Positions 16,649 through 26,722 of a stretch of 64,000 bases of DNA are shown piece by piece. The position numbers and the translations under genes were made by a program. This DNA comes from Streptomyces longhuiensis (GTDB lineage: Bacteria > Actinomycetota > Actinomycetes > Streptomycetales > Streptomycetaceae): assembly GCF_020616555.1 (NCBI RefSeq), contig NZ_CP085173.1, forward strand, positions 2,170,001 to 2,234,000. The letters are read 5' to 3'. The notes beneath the pieces were generated by a model. That model was given only the letters and a program-made list of their open reading frames with translations, was not told where the DNA came from and searched no databases. Within the stretch, counting starts at the first letter, position 1. Every line of letters starts with the position of its first letter.

Positions 16649-17089
16649 TCAGACGCGGGGCGGCCGTGCCTCGTACGGGGTGGAGAGGACCACGGTCGTG
16701 CGGGTGGAGACACCGGCCAGGGAGCGCACCCGGGCGAGCAGGTTCTCCAGGTCGTGCGGGGTCTCCACGCGGACCTTGAGGATGTAGTTCTCGTCGCCGG
16801 CGACGCTGTGGCAGGCCTCGATCTCGGGGACGCCGGCCAGGCGTTCCGCGATGTCGTCGGGGGCGCTGGGGTCGAACGGTTTCACCGAGATGAAGGCGGT
16901 GAGCGACAGGCCGACCGCCTCGGGGTCGACGACCGCGGCATAGCCGCGGATGACCCCGCGCTGTTCGAGGCGGCGCACGCGCTGGTGCACCGCTGACGTG
17001 GACAGGCCGGTGGCCTTGCCCAGGTCGGTGTAACTCATCCGCCCGTCCTTGACGAGCAGCTGCACGATCTGTCGGTCGAGCTCCTCCAT
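16649..17089 (-). CDS. Lrp/AsnC-family transcriptional regulator
   Basis: A 146-residue regulator. It has an N-terminal helix-turn-helix (LDRQIVQLLVKDGRMSYTDLGKATGLSTSAVHQRVRRLE) and a C-terminal RAM effector domain with VAGDENYILKVRVE near residue 100. It binds an amino acid or related ligand and usually acts as an octamer. It lies directly upstream of the amidohydrolase gene on the same strand, 65 bp apart, and may control it. Confidence 0.9.
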   Translation of the reverse strand: MEELDRQIVQLLVKDGRMSYTDLGKATGLSTSAVHQRVRRLEQRGVIRGYAAVVDPEAVGLSLTAFISVKPFDPSAPDDIAERLAGVPEIEACHSVAGDENYILKVRVETPHDLENLLARVRSLAGVSTRTTVVLSTPYEARPPRV

Positions 17090-17334
17090 GGCGCAGAACC
17101 TACAGTGCCCTTGATCCCCGCGGATACCCGAGAGATCTCCGGGGATGGCCGGGCGGACCATGGGGGCGGACACGCCTACCTGCCGCCGGGCACCCGCAAT
17201 CACCATGTGACGAAGACCACACCTGTCGAACCGTGTCCAGGCGCGTGCCACGATTACCCCCACGACGGGACGGGAAGTGCTTGCTGTGGTCGAGGCCGCA
17301 GCGCCTTGTCGGCCCACCCGAGGGGGAGAGTCCC

Positions 17335-17775
17335 ATGCAGAATGTGAAGCGTCCCGGTCGTCCTGCCCGTAGTCGGCAGCAGCCGGCGATCGAGCCCGAG
17401 CCGGAGGGTGTCGAACCGGAGGACACCGGCATCGACGCGTTCGACGCGTACGACACCTTCGAGATGTACCGGGTGTTCTGCCCGGACTGCGCGCAGCCGA
17501 TCGCGCTGCTCGCCGACGAGGACGTGCTGCCCGAGCACGCTCTGTGCGCCTCGCCGTGGAACCCGTTCGGTCTCACGGTCTGTGCCGGTACGGGCAGCGC
17601 GGCGGCCGACGCCCGGCCCGCCGACGACTCGACGGAGGCTCAGGAGCAGGACGCCGCGCTTCTGTTGACGCTCCCTCAGGGGCTCGACTGGCGGATGCAG
17701 CCCTTCTCGCACGTGGCCGGCCCGGGTTCACGCCCGCTGCGCATCCCCGCGCAGGTGCGCCGCACGGCCGCCTGA
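17335..17775 (+). CDS. hypothetical protein with CxxC zinc-ribbon-like motif
   Basis: A 146-residue protein with a strong AGGGGGAGAG ribosome site. The N-terminal 35 residues are basic and proline-rich, then acidic. The centre has FCPDCAQPIALL near residue 47, with further Cys at about 70 and 82, which could bind zinc. The C-terminus is basic. It is conserved-looking in Streptomyces but I do not recognise a function. It converges on the phosphotransferase gene with only 7 bp between stops. Confidence 0.75.
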   Translation: MQNVKRPGRPARSRQQPAIEPEPEGVEPEDTGIDAFDAYDTFEMYRVFCPDCAQPIALLADEDVLPEHALCASPWNPFGLTVCAGTGSAAADARPADDSTEAQEQDAALLLTLPQGLDWRMQPFSHVAGPGSRPLRIPAQVRRTAA

Positions 17776-17782
17776 CGACGCC

Positions 17783-18877
17783 TCAACTCCGGTAGCTGCC
17801 CTGCACCATGGCCCGCAGACTGGCGTGGTGCAGGATCAGTGTGTCCGGATCGTCCGGCACGGCCACCTCTCCGAAGTACACCTGCCGGTAGGCGACGCGC
17901 AGCATCACGATGGCGTGGCGCAGGGCGGCGTACAGGGTGTGGAAGTCCATGTCGCGCGGTGTGTGGCCGGTGAGTTGGGCGTAGCGCCGCTCGATGTCCG
18001 CGCGGCGCAGGAAGCCGGGCAGGCCGGCCTGGCCGAAGCTCTCGGTCAGGTCCTGGAAGAAGCGGTGCAGGTACACGGTCCAGCCGAGGTCGACCTCGCG
18101 CGGGGCCAGGGCCGCCATTTCCCAGTCGAGCACGGCGGCCGGTTCGAAGCCGTCGTAGATGATGTTCCCGATGCGGGCGTCGCCCCAGTTGAGGACGGGT
18201 TCGCCCTCGTCGACGGGCCAGAGTTCGGCGAGTCGGTCGAAGGCGCTCTCGATGAGCGGTGAGGGCGGCAGTCCGTCCACCACCCAGGCGTAGTAGGCAC
18301 GTTGGGCCTCCACGTGGCGGCGCAGGGCACTGCCCTGGCCGGGCGCGGCGAGGAACTCTGCCTCGGACGCCGGGACTCCGTCGTGCAGGCGGGCGATGAG
18401 ACCCACGGTCGCGTCCTGGAGCCGCGCGCGCTCGGCGTCCGTCGCGGCGTGCAGCCAGTTGCCTTCGTACGTGTAGGGCATGACGTCCGGCGGTACGCGG
18501 CCCTCGACGCGCTCCATCACGAAGAACGGGGCGCCCAGCGGCCCGGGATCCTCCTCGAGCCACAGAACCCGCGGCACCGGCAGCCCGGTGCGCTCGGCGG
18601 CGAGCCGCATCGTGCGGTACTGCCGCGGCATGTCGTAGTCGGGGAAGATCGTGTACGCGGACGGGTCGGCGGCGAGTCTCAACGCGCAGGAGCGGACCGG
18701 GGGTTCGGGGTGTTCGATGTCGAAGAGCAGGGTCTCGCTGGACATGCCGTTGGACTCGGGGACGCTCACGTTCACCGCTTTGGCGCCCGGTAGGCGGACG
18801 GCCAGCCACGTGGTGAGCTTCCGGGCCACCTCCTCGGGGTCGCGGGTGCTGGTGCGTGGTCGGGGTGCTGTCGCCAT
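17783..18877 (-). CDS. APH-fold phosphotransferase family protein
   Basis: A 364-residue kinase-like protein of the aminoglycoside phosphotransferase fold. The active-site segment reads NWGDARIGNIIY near residue 213, retaining Asp and Asn, followed by AVLDWEMAALAPREVDLGW with the metal-binding Asp near 230. The N-terminus has the LLFDIEH lid strand and a LRLAADP lysine-lacking region. This branch, also seen in ACAD10/11, is repeatedly found beside acyl-CoA dehydrogenases, as here. It may phosphorylate a hydroxy-acid or alcohol substrate for degradation. It lies 12 bp downstream of the neighbouring unknown gene, so they are co-transcribed. Confidence 0.8.
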   Translation of the reverse strand: MATAPRPRTSTRDPEEVARKLTTWLAVRLPGAKAVNVSVPESNGMSSETLLFDIEHPEPPVRSCALRLAADPSAYTIFPDYDMPRQYRTMRLAAERTGLPVPRVLWLEEDPGPLGAPFFVMERVEGRVPPDVMPYTYEGNWLHAATDAERARLQDATVGLIARLHDGVPASEAEFLAAPGQGSALRRHVEAQRAYYAWVVDGLPPSPLIESAFDRLAELWPVDEGEPVLNWGDARIGNIIYDGFEPAAVLDWEMAALAPREVDLGWTVYLHRFFQDLTESFGQAGLPGFLRRADIERRYAQLTGHTPRDMDFHTLYAALRHAIVMLRVAYRQVYFGEVAVPDDPDTLILHHASLRAMVQGSYRS

Positions 18878-18889
18878 CGCAGGCTCCTT

Positions 18890-20014
18890 TCAGGGCGCCA
18901 CGGAGTCGTAGCCGGTGAAGCCGCTCGGGTCGTGCCTGCCGAAGCTGCCGTGCTCGAAGATGCCGTGGCCGACCTGACCGTCCAGGGTGAAGCGCGCCGC
19001 GTGGTCGATGACGCCGTAGGCGGCCAGCGGGTGCGCGGCGGGATCGGTGAGGTCGTAGCTGCGGCGGTCGGTCCAGTCGCGGCCGCGCCAGGTGCCGTGC
19101 TGCCAGTCGTCCGCGGGCGGGTAGCCGGCTCCGACGGCGAGCGGGGACGAGGCGAGGATCTCGACGCCGAGTTCCAGGGGTTTACGGGAGAGCGGGTCCA
19201 TGAGGTGGACGACGGCGCTCTCGGGGTGGCGGGTGCCGGTCCGGTAGGTGATGTCGGCCTGGGGCCAGCCGAGTTGGAGGTCCGGGTGACCGTCGCGGAC
19301 GAGGGTGGCGTCGTTGAGGGTGCGGTAGCCGTCCGCGTCCTCCTGGACGATCACCATCAGGAAGCGGTCGTCGAAGCGGACCGGCGACCAGATCCAGTGG
19401 AAGCCCTCGGTCCTGTTCTCCTCGGCGAGCCGGCCGCCCTCCTCGCCGGGGACCGGGCGCACGCCCCAACTGCGGTCGCGGGTGCCGGTCCAGCTGTCGA
19501 GGGACACCTCGCGCCCGCCGATGCGGAGCCGGCCGTCACAGCGCCCGGCCTGCACGAACCGCCTGCCCTCCAGGGTGAGGCGGCCGCCGCGGCGCTGCGT
19601 GTGATGGGGCTCCCAGAGGGCCGGGAAGGCCGCCGCCCAGTTGATCTCGTACGAGAGTCCGTCGGGGTCGTCCGGGTCGGCCTCGCAGGTCAGGATGAAG
19701 TCCTTCAGGGGACGTTCCACCTGGATCCGGAGCGGGCCGACGGCGAGTTCCATGCGGGTGTCGTCGCGCAGGGCGTCGGAGGCGCGGACCGCGTGGAGGG
19801 TGTCGCCGACGCGCAGGGTCGCGTACGCGTCGATGACACCGAGGTTCGGGTAGACGCCGAGGCCGAGGATGAGCAGGAACTCCCCGGTGGGGTCGACGAG
19901 GTGGAAGATGCACCGGTCGTAGGCGTTGCGGTCACCGGTCGCGACGTGCTTCATGGACAGCGGGACCTGGTGGACCGGGTATTCGTCGAGTGCGACGGGG
20001 CGGTCGTCTGCCAC
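18890..20014 (-). CDS. hypothetical protein, lipocalin/AttH-like beta protein
   Basis: A 374-residue protein rich in beta strands and aromatic residues, with SWTGTRDRSWGVRP near residue 175 and HWIWSPVRFDDRFLMVIVQED near 205. The pattern resembles large beta-barrel proteins (AttH/DUF7064-like) that accompany the phosphotransferase family. The GTG at 20014 has AGGGAGG six bases upstream and was chosen over upstream open frame that lacks a site. It is co-transcribed with the phosphotransferase. A role in handling a hydrophobic substrate is inferred only from context. Confidence 0.7.
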   Translation of the reverse strand: MADDRPVALDEYPVHQVPLSMKHVATGDRNAYDRCIFHLVDPTGEFLLILGLGVYPNLGVIDAYATLRVGDTLHAVRASDALRDDTRMELAVGPLRIQVERPLKDFILTCEADPDDPDGLSYEINWAAAFPALWEPHHTQRRGGRLTLEGRRFVQAGRCDGRLRIGGREVSLDSWTGTRDRSWGVRPVPGEEGGRLAEENRTEGFHWIWSPVRFDDRFLMVIVQEDADGYRTLNDATLVRDGHPDLQLGWPQADITYRTGTRHPESAVVHLMDPLSRKPLELGVEILASSPLAVGAGYPPADDWQHGTWRGRDWTDRRSYDLTDPAAHPLAAYGVIDHAARFTLDGQVGHGIFEHGSFGRHDPSGFTGYDSVAP

Positions 20015-20261
20015 GCGTTCCCTCCCTGGGCGTACGGCGGTTGACGTCGCCCGGAGGGGTGCGGCCCCCGGCGGCGGAGTTGACGGTACGTCAGCTGAGC
20101 CGCCGGAGCCAGATGCGTGCGCCGAACCGGATGCGGCGACGACCGGTTCAGGCCTGGCCCGCGGGGCCGGTGATCCGGCCCGGTTCCGAACGGGGGCCCT
20201 AGAACGCACGCCCCCATGCCCCGGAGGGTGACCTGCCCGGCGCGGGCGCGTTGGCCTGGGC

Positions 20262-20522
20262 ATGACCCTTACGCAGACCGCCACCGGCCGTCGCCGGCGC
20301 CTCCTCGTCCCCACCACCGCAGAATCGGTTCCGCAGCCGCCGCCCCCGGAGCGCCCCGCACCCCAGGACCCGCCGATCTACCGCGCCCTGGTCAGCCACT
20401 GGGCCGACCGCGGCAAGACCCTGCCGGGACGCCACGATCCGGAGTGGGCCCGGTTGGTGGCGTCCCCGGTCAGAACCGGGCAGTTCAGCGGCTTTCAGGA
20501 CCGGCGAGGTGCCGCGCGATGA
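20262..20522 (+). CDS. small hypothetical protein overlapping acyl-CoA dehydrogenase end
   Basis: An 86-residue basic protein with the segment PIYRALVSHWADRGKTLPGRHDPEWARLV. I recall similar small Streptomyces proteins of this pattern but no function. Its last 38 bp overlap the 3' end of the convergent acyl-CoA dehydrogenase gene. The N-terminus is proline-rich and basic. Confidence 0.55.
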   Translation: MTLTQTATGRRRRLLVPTTAESVPQPPPPERPAPQDPPIYRALVSHWADRGKTLPGRHDPEWARLVASPVRTGQFSGFQDRRGAAR

Positions 20523-21657
20523 CCATGCGCTGGATCTGATTGGTGCCCTCCACGATCTGGAGCACCTTGGCCTCGCGCATGTAGCGCTCGGCCGGGAAGT
20601 CGGCCGTGTAGCCGTACCCCCCGAGTACCTGGACGGCGTCCGTGGTGACCTTCATCGCCGTGTCCGTGCACATCAGCTTGGCCATGGCCGCCTGCTTGGA
20701 GAAGGGCCGGCCGGCGTCGCGCAGGCGCGCGGCCGTCAGATAGAGCGCCCGACCGGCCTCGATCTGCGTGGCCATGTCGGCGAGCATGAAGCGCAGGCCC
20801 TGGAAGTCGGCGATGGGATGCCCGAACTGCCGGCGCTCCGTGGCGTACGAGACGGCCTCGTCGAGGGCCGCCTGGGCCACGCCGATCGCGCAGGCGGCGA
20901 TGCCGAGCCGCCCCGAATCGAGGGCGGAGAGCGCGATCGCGAAGCCCTGCCCCTCGTCGCCGATCCGGCGCGCGTCGCTCACCCGCACCCCGTCGAAGTG
21001 GACCTGCGCCGTGGGCGAGCCCTTCATCCCCATCTTCTTCTCGGGCGCCGCCGCACTCAGCCCCTCGGCGTCACCCGGGACCAGGAACGCGGTGATGCCA
21101 CGCGCCCCCTCGCCGCCGGTGCGCGCCAGGACGGTGTAGAAGTCGGCGACGCCGCCGTGCGTGATCCAGGCCTTGGTGCCGGTGATCACCCAGCCGTCGC
21201 CTTCCCGGACCGCCTTGGTCCGCAAGGACGCGGCGTCCGATCCCGAGGACGGCTCGGAGAGGCAGTACGCGCCGAGCAGGCCGCCGCCGAGCATGGCGGG
21301 CAGATGCTCGGTCCGCTGCTCCTTGGTGCCGAAATTGGCCAGCGCGTGGCAGGCCAGCGAGTGGACGCTGACGCCGAGGCCGACGGTGAGCCGGGCGGCG
21401 GCGAGCTCCTCCAGTACCTGGAGGTAGACCTCGTACGGCTGGTCGCCGCCGCCGAAGTCGGAGTCGTAGGGGAGGCCGAGCAGACCCGACTCGGAGAGCA
21501 GTGAGAACGTCTCGCGCGGGAAGCGTCCGGCGTCCTCCTCCTCGGCCGCGCTCGGAGCGATCTCGCGCTGCACGAGCTCACGTACGAGCGAGAACAGATC
21601 CCGGGCCTCGTCCGTGGGCAGTTGACGGTCCACCGGCTGCGGGGCGCGGTCGGGCAT
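20485..21657 (-). CDS. acyl-CoA dehydrogenase
   Basis: A 390-residue flavoprotein that oxidises acyl-CoA to enoyl-CoA using FAD and ETF. It has the signatures AYCLSEPSSGSDAA near residue 125 and WITHGG near 158. The C-terminal QVLGGYGYTADFPAERYMREAKVLQIVEGTNQIQ carries the predicted catalytic Glu in IVEGT, as in short-chain dehydrogenases. The ATG at 21657 fits the family length. It may form a functional unit with the phosphotransferase and its partner downstream on the same strand, though a 470-bp gap separates them. Confidence 0.93.
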   Translation of the reverse strand: MPDRAPQPVDRQLPTDEARDLFSLVRELVQREIAPSAAEEEDAGRFPRETFSLLSESGLLGLPYDSDFGGGDQPYEVYLQVLEELAAARLTVGLGVSVHSLACHALANFGTKEQRTEHLPAMLGGGLLGAYCLSEPSSGSDAASLRTKAVREGDGWVITGTKAWITHGGVADFYTVLARTGGEGARGITAFLVPGDAEGLSAAAPEKKMGMKGSPTAQVHFDGVRVSDARRIGDEGQGFAIALSALDSGRLGIAACAIGVAQAALDEAVSYATERRQFGHPIADFQGLRFMLADMATQIEAGRALYLTAARLRDAGRPFSKQAAMAKLMCTDTAMKVTTDAVQVLGGYGYTADFPAERYMREAKVLQIVEGTNQIQRMVIARHLAGPESR

Positions 21658-22077
21658 ATCGACGCTCTCCTCCCTGTCGGGCGCTGCGGCGGTCGCGCGC
21701 GGGGTGGTGCGGCGGCGCCGTGTTCGAGCCGCCGCCGAGGGCTCCCCTCCGGGTCTCGGACGGGTGCTGACCAGCGGCTGCGGCCCGTTGAGTATGCCTG
21801 TTCGACGGCGGCCAGTCACCAGTTAACGACCGCTTACTTCAAAGATACCGAAAAGACGGCGGAGAGGCGGCGGGGAGCGGTCCGGAGCCCGCGCCCGGGG
21901 GTGACGAGGACCGAGCACATTGGTCCGCACCATTGACCCCACTGGTCTAGTCCTCCTAGGGTTCCCTGCAACGTCTTAACGCGTTCATGCCAAAGCCTCA
22001 TGGCGCGGATCGCGTGACGACGCCCCCACAGGTCCACAGCGAATCCCCCACGCTCCCCTCCCCCACGAGGAGACACG
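21658..22077. other. divergent promoter region of acyl-CoA dehydrogenase and chitinase
   Basis: This 420-bp stretch holds the promoters of both divergent genes. The half near the chitinase carries two DasR-type elements, listed separately. The other half is GC-rich with no recognisable operator. Confidence 0.6.
21919..21956 (+). promoter_or_regulatory. DasR-type (dre) sites and chitinase direct repeats
   Basis: ATTGGTCCGCACCATT at 21919-21934 and ACTGGTCTAGTCCTCC at 21941-21956 each resemble the DasR element ACTGGTCTAGACCACT. The cores also form the pair of 12-bp direct repeats, 22 bp apart, known from Streptomyces chitinase promoters. Repression by DasR with release by glucosamine-6-phosphate, and induction by chito-oligosaccharides, is expected. 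Confidence 0.75.
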
Positions 22078-23331
<1,254 letters not shown>

Positions 23332-23350
23332 CCGCTCAGGTACGGCACTT

Positions 23351-23381
23351 GGGTCGGGGGATGCGCGGCGTCCCCCGACCC
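23351..23381 (+). terminator. chitinase terminator
   Basis: GGGTCGGGGGA at 23351-23361 pairs perfectly with TCCCCCGACCC at 23371-23381 around a 9-base loop, 20 bp after the chitinase stop. Confidence 0.85.
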
Positions 23382-23632
23382 TTCGCGTCGCGTCAGGGCT
23401 CGCGGGGCCGGGCAGTCCGGCTCGAAACTGCTCGATCACCCGCGGGGTCTCGCCGAGCAGGCACACCAGCAGTTCGCGCACGGTGTCCCTCTCGGGCGCG
23501 CGGTCGCCGATCCGGTCGAGCGTGATTCCCCGCTTGCGCGGGGAGCGCGCGGGAAAGGGAGCGTGCGTGGGAAGGTCAAACTGCGCATGTCCCGTCGGCA
23601 GTTGGAGACCAGGACTATGTGCGGGAGGAACA

Positions 23633-24043
23633 GTGAGCGAAGCACACCGGCACGGCAGAACCGACGGGAAGAAGACGGCAGTTGCGGCGCTGCCCGCGGC
23701 CCTCGCGGTCCCCGCGGTCCGCACGATGGCCTCGGTGATGGCGCAGGGCGCGCTCGCCGCGTCGTTCGCCGTCCCCGGCACCAGCTTCCAGGTCTCCTCG
23801 GGCAACCCCCGGCTCGTGGGGGGGCGCTGCCCGGCGCGGACGAGGACCGCGGGGTGCCCCGGCTGGTCGCGGTGGCGATCGCCGGGGCCGGCCTGTACGG
23901 TCTGCCGTTCGCCGGGGCGCTGTGCGCGAGCGTTCTGGAGCGGCTGGGCCCGGCTGCCGCTGTTCGTGGTCCGCGCGGGGCTCGTCCTGCTGCCCCGCCG
24001 CTCTCCCGTGCGCCGTGCCCTACGGGCCCGTGGGGCTCCCTGA
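23633..24043 (+). pseudogene. decayed DUF6230-family gene
   Basis: A GTG at 23633 follows a good GGGAGGAA ribosome site and opens a frame whose first 55 residues look like the N-terminus of Streptomyces DUF6230 proteins, with a single hydrophobic helix ending VMAQGALAASFAVPGTSFQVSS. After about residue 60 the frame loses family character. Similarity seems to resume in the next frame (GVPRLVAVAIAGAGLYGL), suggesting a frameshift near 23820, close to a run of seven G. The usual length is about 200 residues. Partner DUF6114 gene is absent. The identification rests on recall of the family. Confidence 0.5.
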
Positions 24044-24084
24044 ACGGCGCTGGCGCGTCGAGCCCGGCGCCGGGGAGAGCCGGG

Positions 24085-24231
24085 TCACATCAAGCCGGCC
24101 TGCGTGACGAACATGGCGAGAACCACGACGAGGGTCCAGCCGAGGACGTGCTCAAGGATCTTGGGGCCGTTGTCCTTCGGGCCGCCGGTGCGGGCCCGGG
24201 CGGCGCGGTTCGTGGCGGTGGTCGCGGTCAT
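24085..24231 (-). CDS. SCO1431-family small membrane protein
   Basis: A 48-residue protein. The N-terminal half is Ala/Thr-rich and basic (RAARARTGGPKDNGPKILEHVLG), the second half is one membrane helix (WTLVVVLAMFVTQAGLM). It matches the family named after SCO1431 that is widespread in Streptomyces. Function is unknown. The start was set at the internal ATG 24231 as upstream sequence is not family-like. Confidence 0.85.
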   Translation of the reverse strand: MTATTATNRAARARTGGPKDNGPKILEHVLGWTLVVVLAMFVTQAGLM

Positions 24232-24469
24232 GGCATCTCGCTGAGGTCGTCCGGCAGTGGCATCCCCCCACTGACCCGTCCACCATGCCACCGCCGCGGC
24301 CGGTCGTGGGCGAGAGCTTGGTCACGCACAACTACCCTGCGGCGCCGTGCGCCTCACATCGGTGACACATCCGCGAGGAAACGCCGCCTGCACCGATGCC
24401 GGGTCACCCGGACCGGCATGTGGATCCGGTCACGAGCCGATCCGCTCGTGGCGTCGTCGGGGCATGCCG

Positions 24470-24500
24470 CGGCCCCTCCCGGTCGCGTCGGGAGGGGCCG
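24470..24500 (-). terminator. terminator after peptidase gene
   Basis: CGGCCCCTCCC at 24470-24480 pairs with GGGAGGGGCCG at 24490-24500, 11 bp past the stop of the C39-type peptidase gene. Confidence 0.75.
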
Positions 24501-24511
24501 TGGCAGGTGCC

Positions 24512-25879
24512 TCAGCGGACGCCGACCGCCTCGAGCGCGCGGCGCTGCTTCGAGGTCGGGTGGGCCGGGAAGTACAGGTAGCAGACGCCCCCGGTGCCGG
24601 ACACGACCTTGCCCGTGGCGTTGTACCTCTTGGTACGGAGCCAGATGTTCTCCCACTCGGCCCTCTTGTAGACGCGGCGCACGGCCGTGTCACTGGGCGA
24701 CGCCGGGTCGTTGGCGATCACGTCGCCGTCCGCGGTGAAGCCGATCACCGTCATGAGGTGTCCGGACGTCCCGTAGCCCGCGCCCGTCAGCTCCTCCTTG
24801 AGGAACGACTGCGACGTTATGGCCGGCATCCCCGCCGCGATCAGGGTCTCCAGATCACCGAGCGAGCCGAGCCGGGTGACGACTCCCTGGAGGTCCTTGT
24901 ACGTGGCCGCGTAGGCCGCGTTGAAGGGCCAGTTGCCGCATCCCTCGTACTGGTAGTCGTACGTGAAGCGGGCCGCGTGGCAGACCTCCGGGTCCGCGTA
25001 GTCCGGGTTGACCCAGGAGAGGTCGTCCGACGAGGGCTCGCGGCCCCAGTACTCGATGATCATCTGCGAGGACGTGGGGCTGCACCAGGCCTCGCCGCCG
25101 TTGTCGTACTCGGGGTACTGGCCCGCGTGGATGCTCTGCGAGAAGCGCGGAACGGACAGCTCCTTGGCGAGCCCCGGCTTGGAGGCCGGGACCGAGAAGC
25201 GGTCGGGGACGTCGGAGCCCATGGCCCCGAGCCGCCACACGAGGGGCGAGGCCTTGGAGCCCGGCGCGCGGTACAGGGTCAGCCGCAGGCGGTAGGAGAC
25301 CAGGCGCAGTCCCGAGGCCGCGTCGTCGATCGAGAAGGTGTCCGTCCAGATACTGGACTTGCCGTCCGACTGGTCGTCGACGGAGGTCCGCCGGATGTCC
25401 TGGTCGCCCGCGGCCCAGCGGCCCATCACGTACCAGGGCGTCGCCGCGCCGTCGGAGTACGTGCCCTGGAGTTCGATCTGGATCCAGGTACCGGCAGGGG
25501 TGCGCGCGTTCCAGGAGGCGATGACCTCGGTGGCGGGCACCGACAGGCGGTGGGCCGGGGAGGTCCAGCGGCCGTACTCCCAGGTGGCGGTCTTGCCCGT
25601 GTGCGGATCGGTGTAGTCGCTGCGGCCCTCGGGGGTCGCGAGCGTCAGGCCGGGGCGGGACCCGGCGACCGCTCGGGTACCGGCCGCCGTTCCGGAGCGC
25701 CAGTCCGCGTGCGAGGTCCAGGCGTGGTTGTCCACGAGGCGCGGGGTCGCGGGGGCGGCGGCAGGTGCGCCGGTGCCCGCGACGGCGGTACCCGCGGACG
25801 TGGCGAGCGCCGCTGCGCCCGCGGTGGCCGCGGCGGCGGTGAGCAGGGTTCTGCGGGACAGAGGTTCGGGTCGGGTCAT
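24512..25879 (-). CDS. Tat-exported C39-family peptidase
   Basis: A 455-residue protein. Residues 8-10 contain a twin-arginine (LSRRTLL) followed by an Ala-rich hydrophobic core, so export by Tat is likely. A beta-rich N-terminal domain (about 45-230) precedes a papain-like domain. The catalytic Cys is in GEAWCSPTSSQMI near residue 285, the His in SGHLMTVIGF near 390, and ANDPASP provides Asp/Asn. This matches peptidase C39-like extracellular proteins of Streptomyces. A second Cys pair (VCHAARF, EGCGNW) may form a disulfide. Confidence 0.85.
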   Translation of the reverse strand: MTRPEPLSRRTLLTAAAATAGAAALATSAGTAVAGTGAPAAAPATPRLVDNHAWTSHADWRSGTAAGTRAVAGSRPGLTLATPEGRSDYTDPHTGKTATWEYGRWTSPAHRLSVPATEVIASWNARTPAGTWIQIELQGTYSDGAATPWYVMGRWAAGDQDIRRTSVDDQSDGKSSIWTDTFSIDDAASGLRLVSYRLRLTLYRAPGSKASPLVWRLGAMGSDVPDRFSVPASKPGLAKELSVPRFSQSIHAGQYPEYDNGGEAWCSPTSSQMIIEYWGREPSSDDLSWVNPDYADPEVCHAARFTYDYQYEGCGNWPFNAAYAATYKDLQGVVTRLGSLGDLETLIAAGMPAITSQSFLKEELTGAGYGTSGHLMTVIGFTADGDVIANDPASPSDTAVRRVYKRAEWENIWLRTKRYNATGKVVSGTGGVCYLYFPAHPTSKQRRALEAVGVR

Positions 25880-26080
25880 GGGCGGGGCTCCCCCAGTCGA
25901 CGAGGTATCCGTAAAGGGGCGGGTGAGGTGCACGACAGTGCGCCAACTATGGCCGGTGACCGCTGACTTCCACCAGCGTTTCCGGGCCTGTCGTGGCTAC
26001 CAATATTGGCCTGTACCACTGGCATGACCTGCGGCGGCGCGCGGGAAACCGGCCGGGCGCCTCCCGTACCCTTGCGGGCG

Positions 26081-26722
26081 ATGACCTTCCAGCACATGCC
26101 GCTCCCCCGGCTCGCCGCGACCCTGCGCGCCCTGCCGCCCTCCTGCGGCCCGGTCCGGCTGATCGCCGTCGACGGCCACGCGGGCTCCGGCAAGTCGACG
26201 TTCGCCGCCCGGCTCGCCGAGGCGCTCGGTCAGGCGCCCGTCCTGCACCTCGACGATCTCGCCAGTCACGACGCCCTCTTCGACTGGACGGCACGGCTGC
26301 GCGAGCAGGTCATCGATCCGCTCTCCCGCGGCGAGAGCGCCCGGTACGAGCCGTACGACTGGAACGCCCGGCGCTTCTGCCCCCCGCGCGCCCTGGCGCC
26401 CGCGCCGGTGGTCCTCATGGAGGGCGTGGGCGCGGGTCGGCGTGCGGTACGGCCTTTCCTGGCGCGGCTGTTGTGGATGGACACGCCGGAGGAGGTGTCC
26501 TGGGAACGGGGGCGGCGACGGGACGGACCGGCGCAGGGCGAGTTCTGGGACGGCTGGATCCGTGCGGAGCGCGCGCACTTCGCCGACGATCCCTCGCGCC
26601 CCTTCGCCCAGACATTGGTACGCGAGTGTTCTGAGGGCTACGAGGCACGTCAGATGCCTCCCGGGACCGAACTTTCGACGCCTTCCGTCACTCACCGTGA
26701 AGGGCCGTCGGCAGCGCGCTGA
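26081..26722 (+). CDS. uridine kinase-like P-loop protein
   Basis: A 213-residue nucleoside/nucleotide kinase-like protein. Walker A is GHAGSGKSTFA near residue 32, with LDDLASHD near 60, YEPYDWNARRF near 92 and PVVLMEGVGAG near 112, as in uridine kinase-like Streptomyces proteins. The specific substrate is not established. The ATG at 26081 lacks a strong ribosome site but gives a family-like start. It is monocistronic. Confidence 0.82.
   Translation: MTFQHMPLPRLAATLRALPPSCGPVRLIAVDGHAGSGKSTFAARLAEALGQAPVLHLDDLASHDALFDWTARLREQVIDPLSRGESARYEPYDWNARRFCPPRALAPAPVVLMEGVGAGRRAVRPFLARLLWMDTPEEVSWERGRRRDGPAQGEFWDGWIRAERAHFADDPSRPFAQTLVRECSEGYEARQMPPGTELSTPSVTHREGPSAAR

Noticed and set aside
23388..23585. 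Short minus-strand frame (GDRAPERDTVRELLVCLLGE...)
   Set aside because: It reads like protein but has no start with ribosome site and no family I recognise; left as possible relic.
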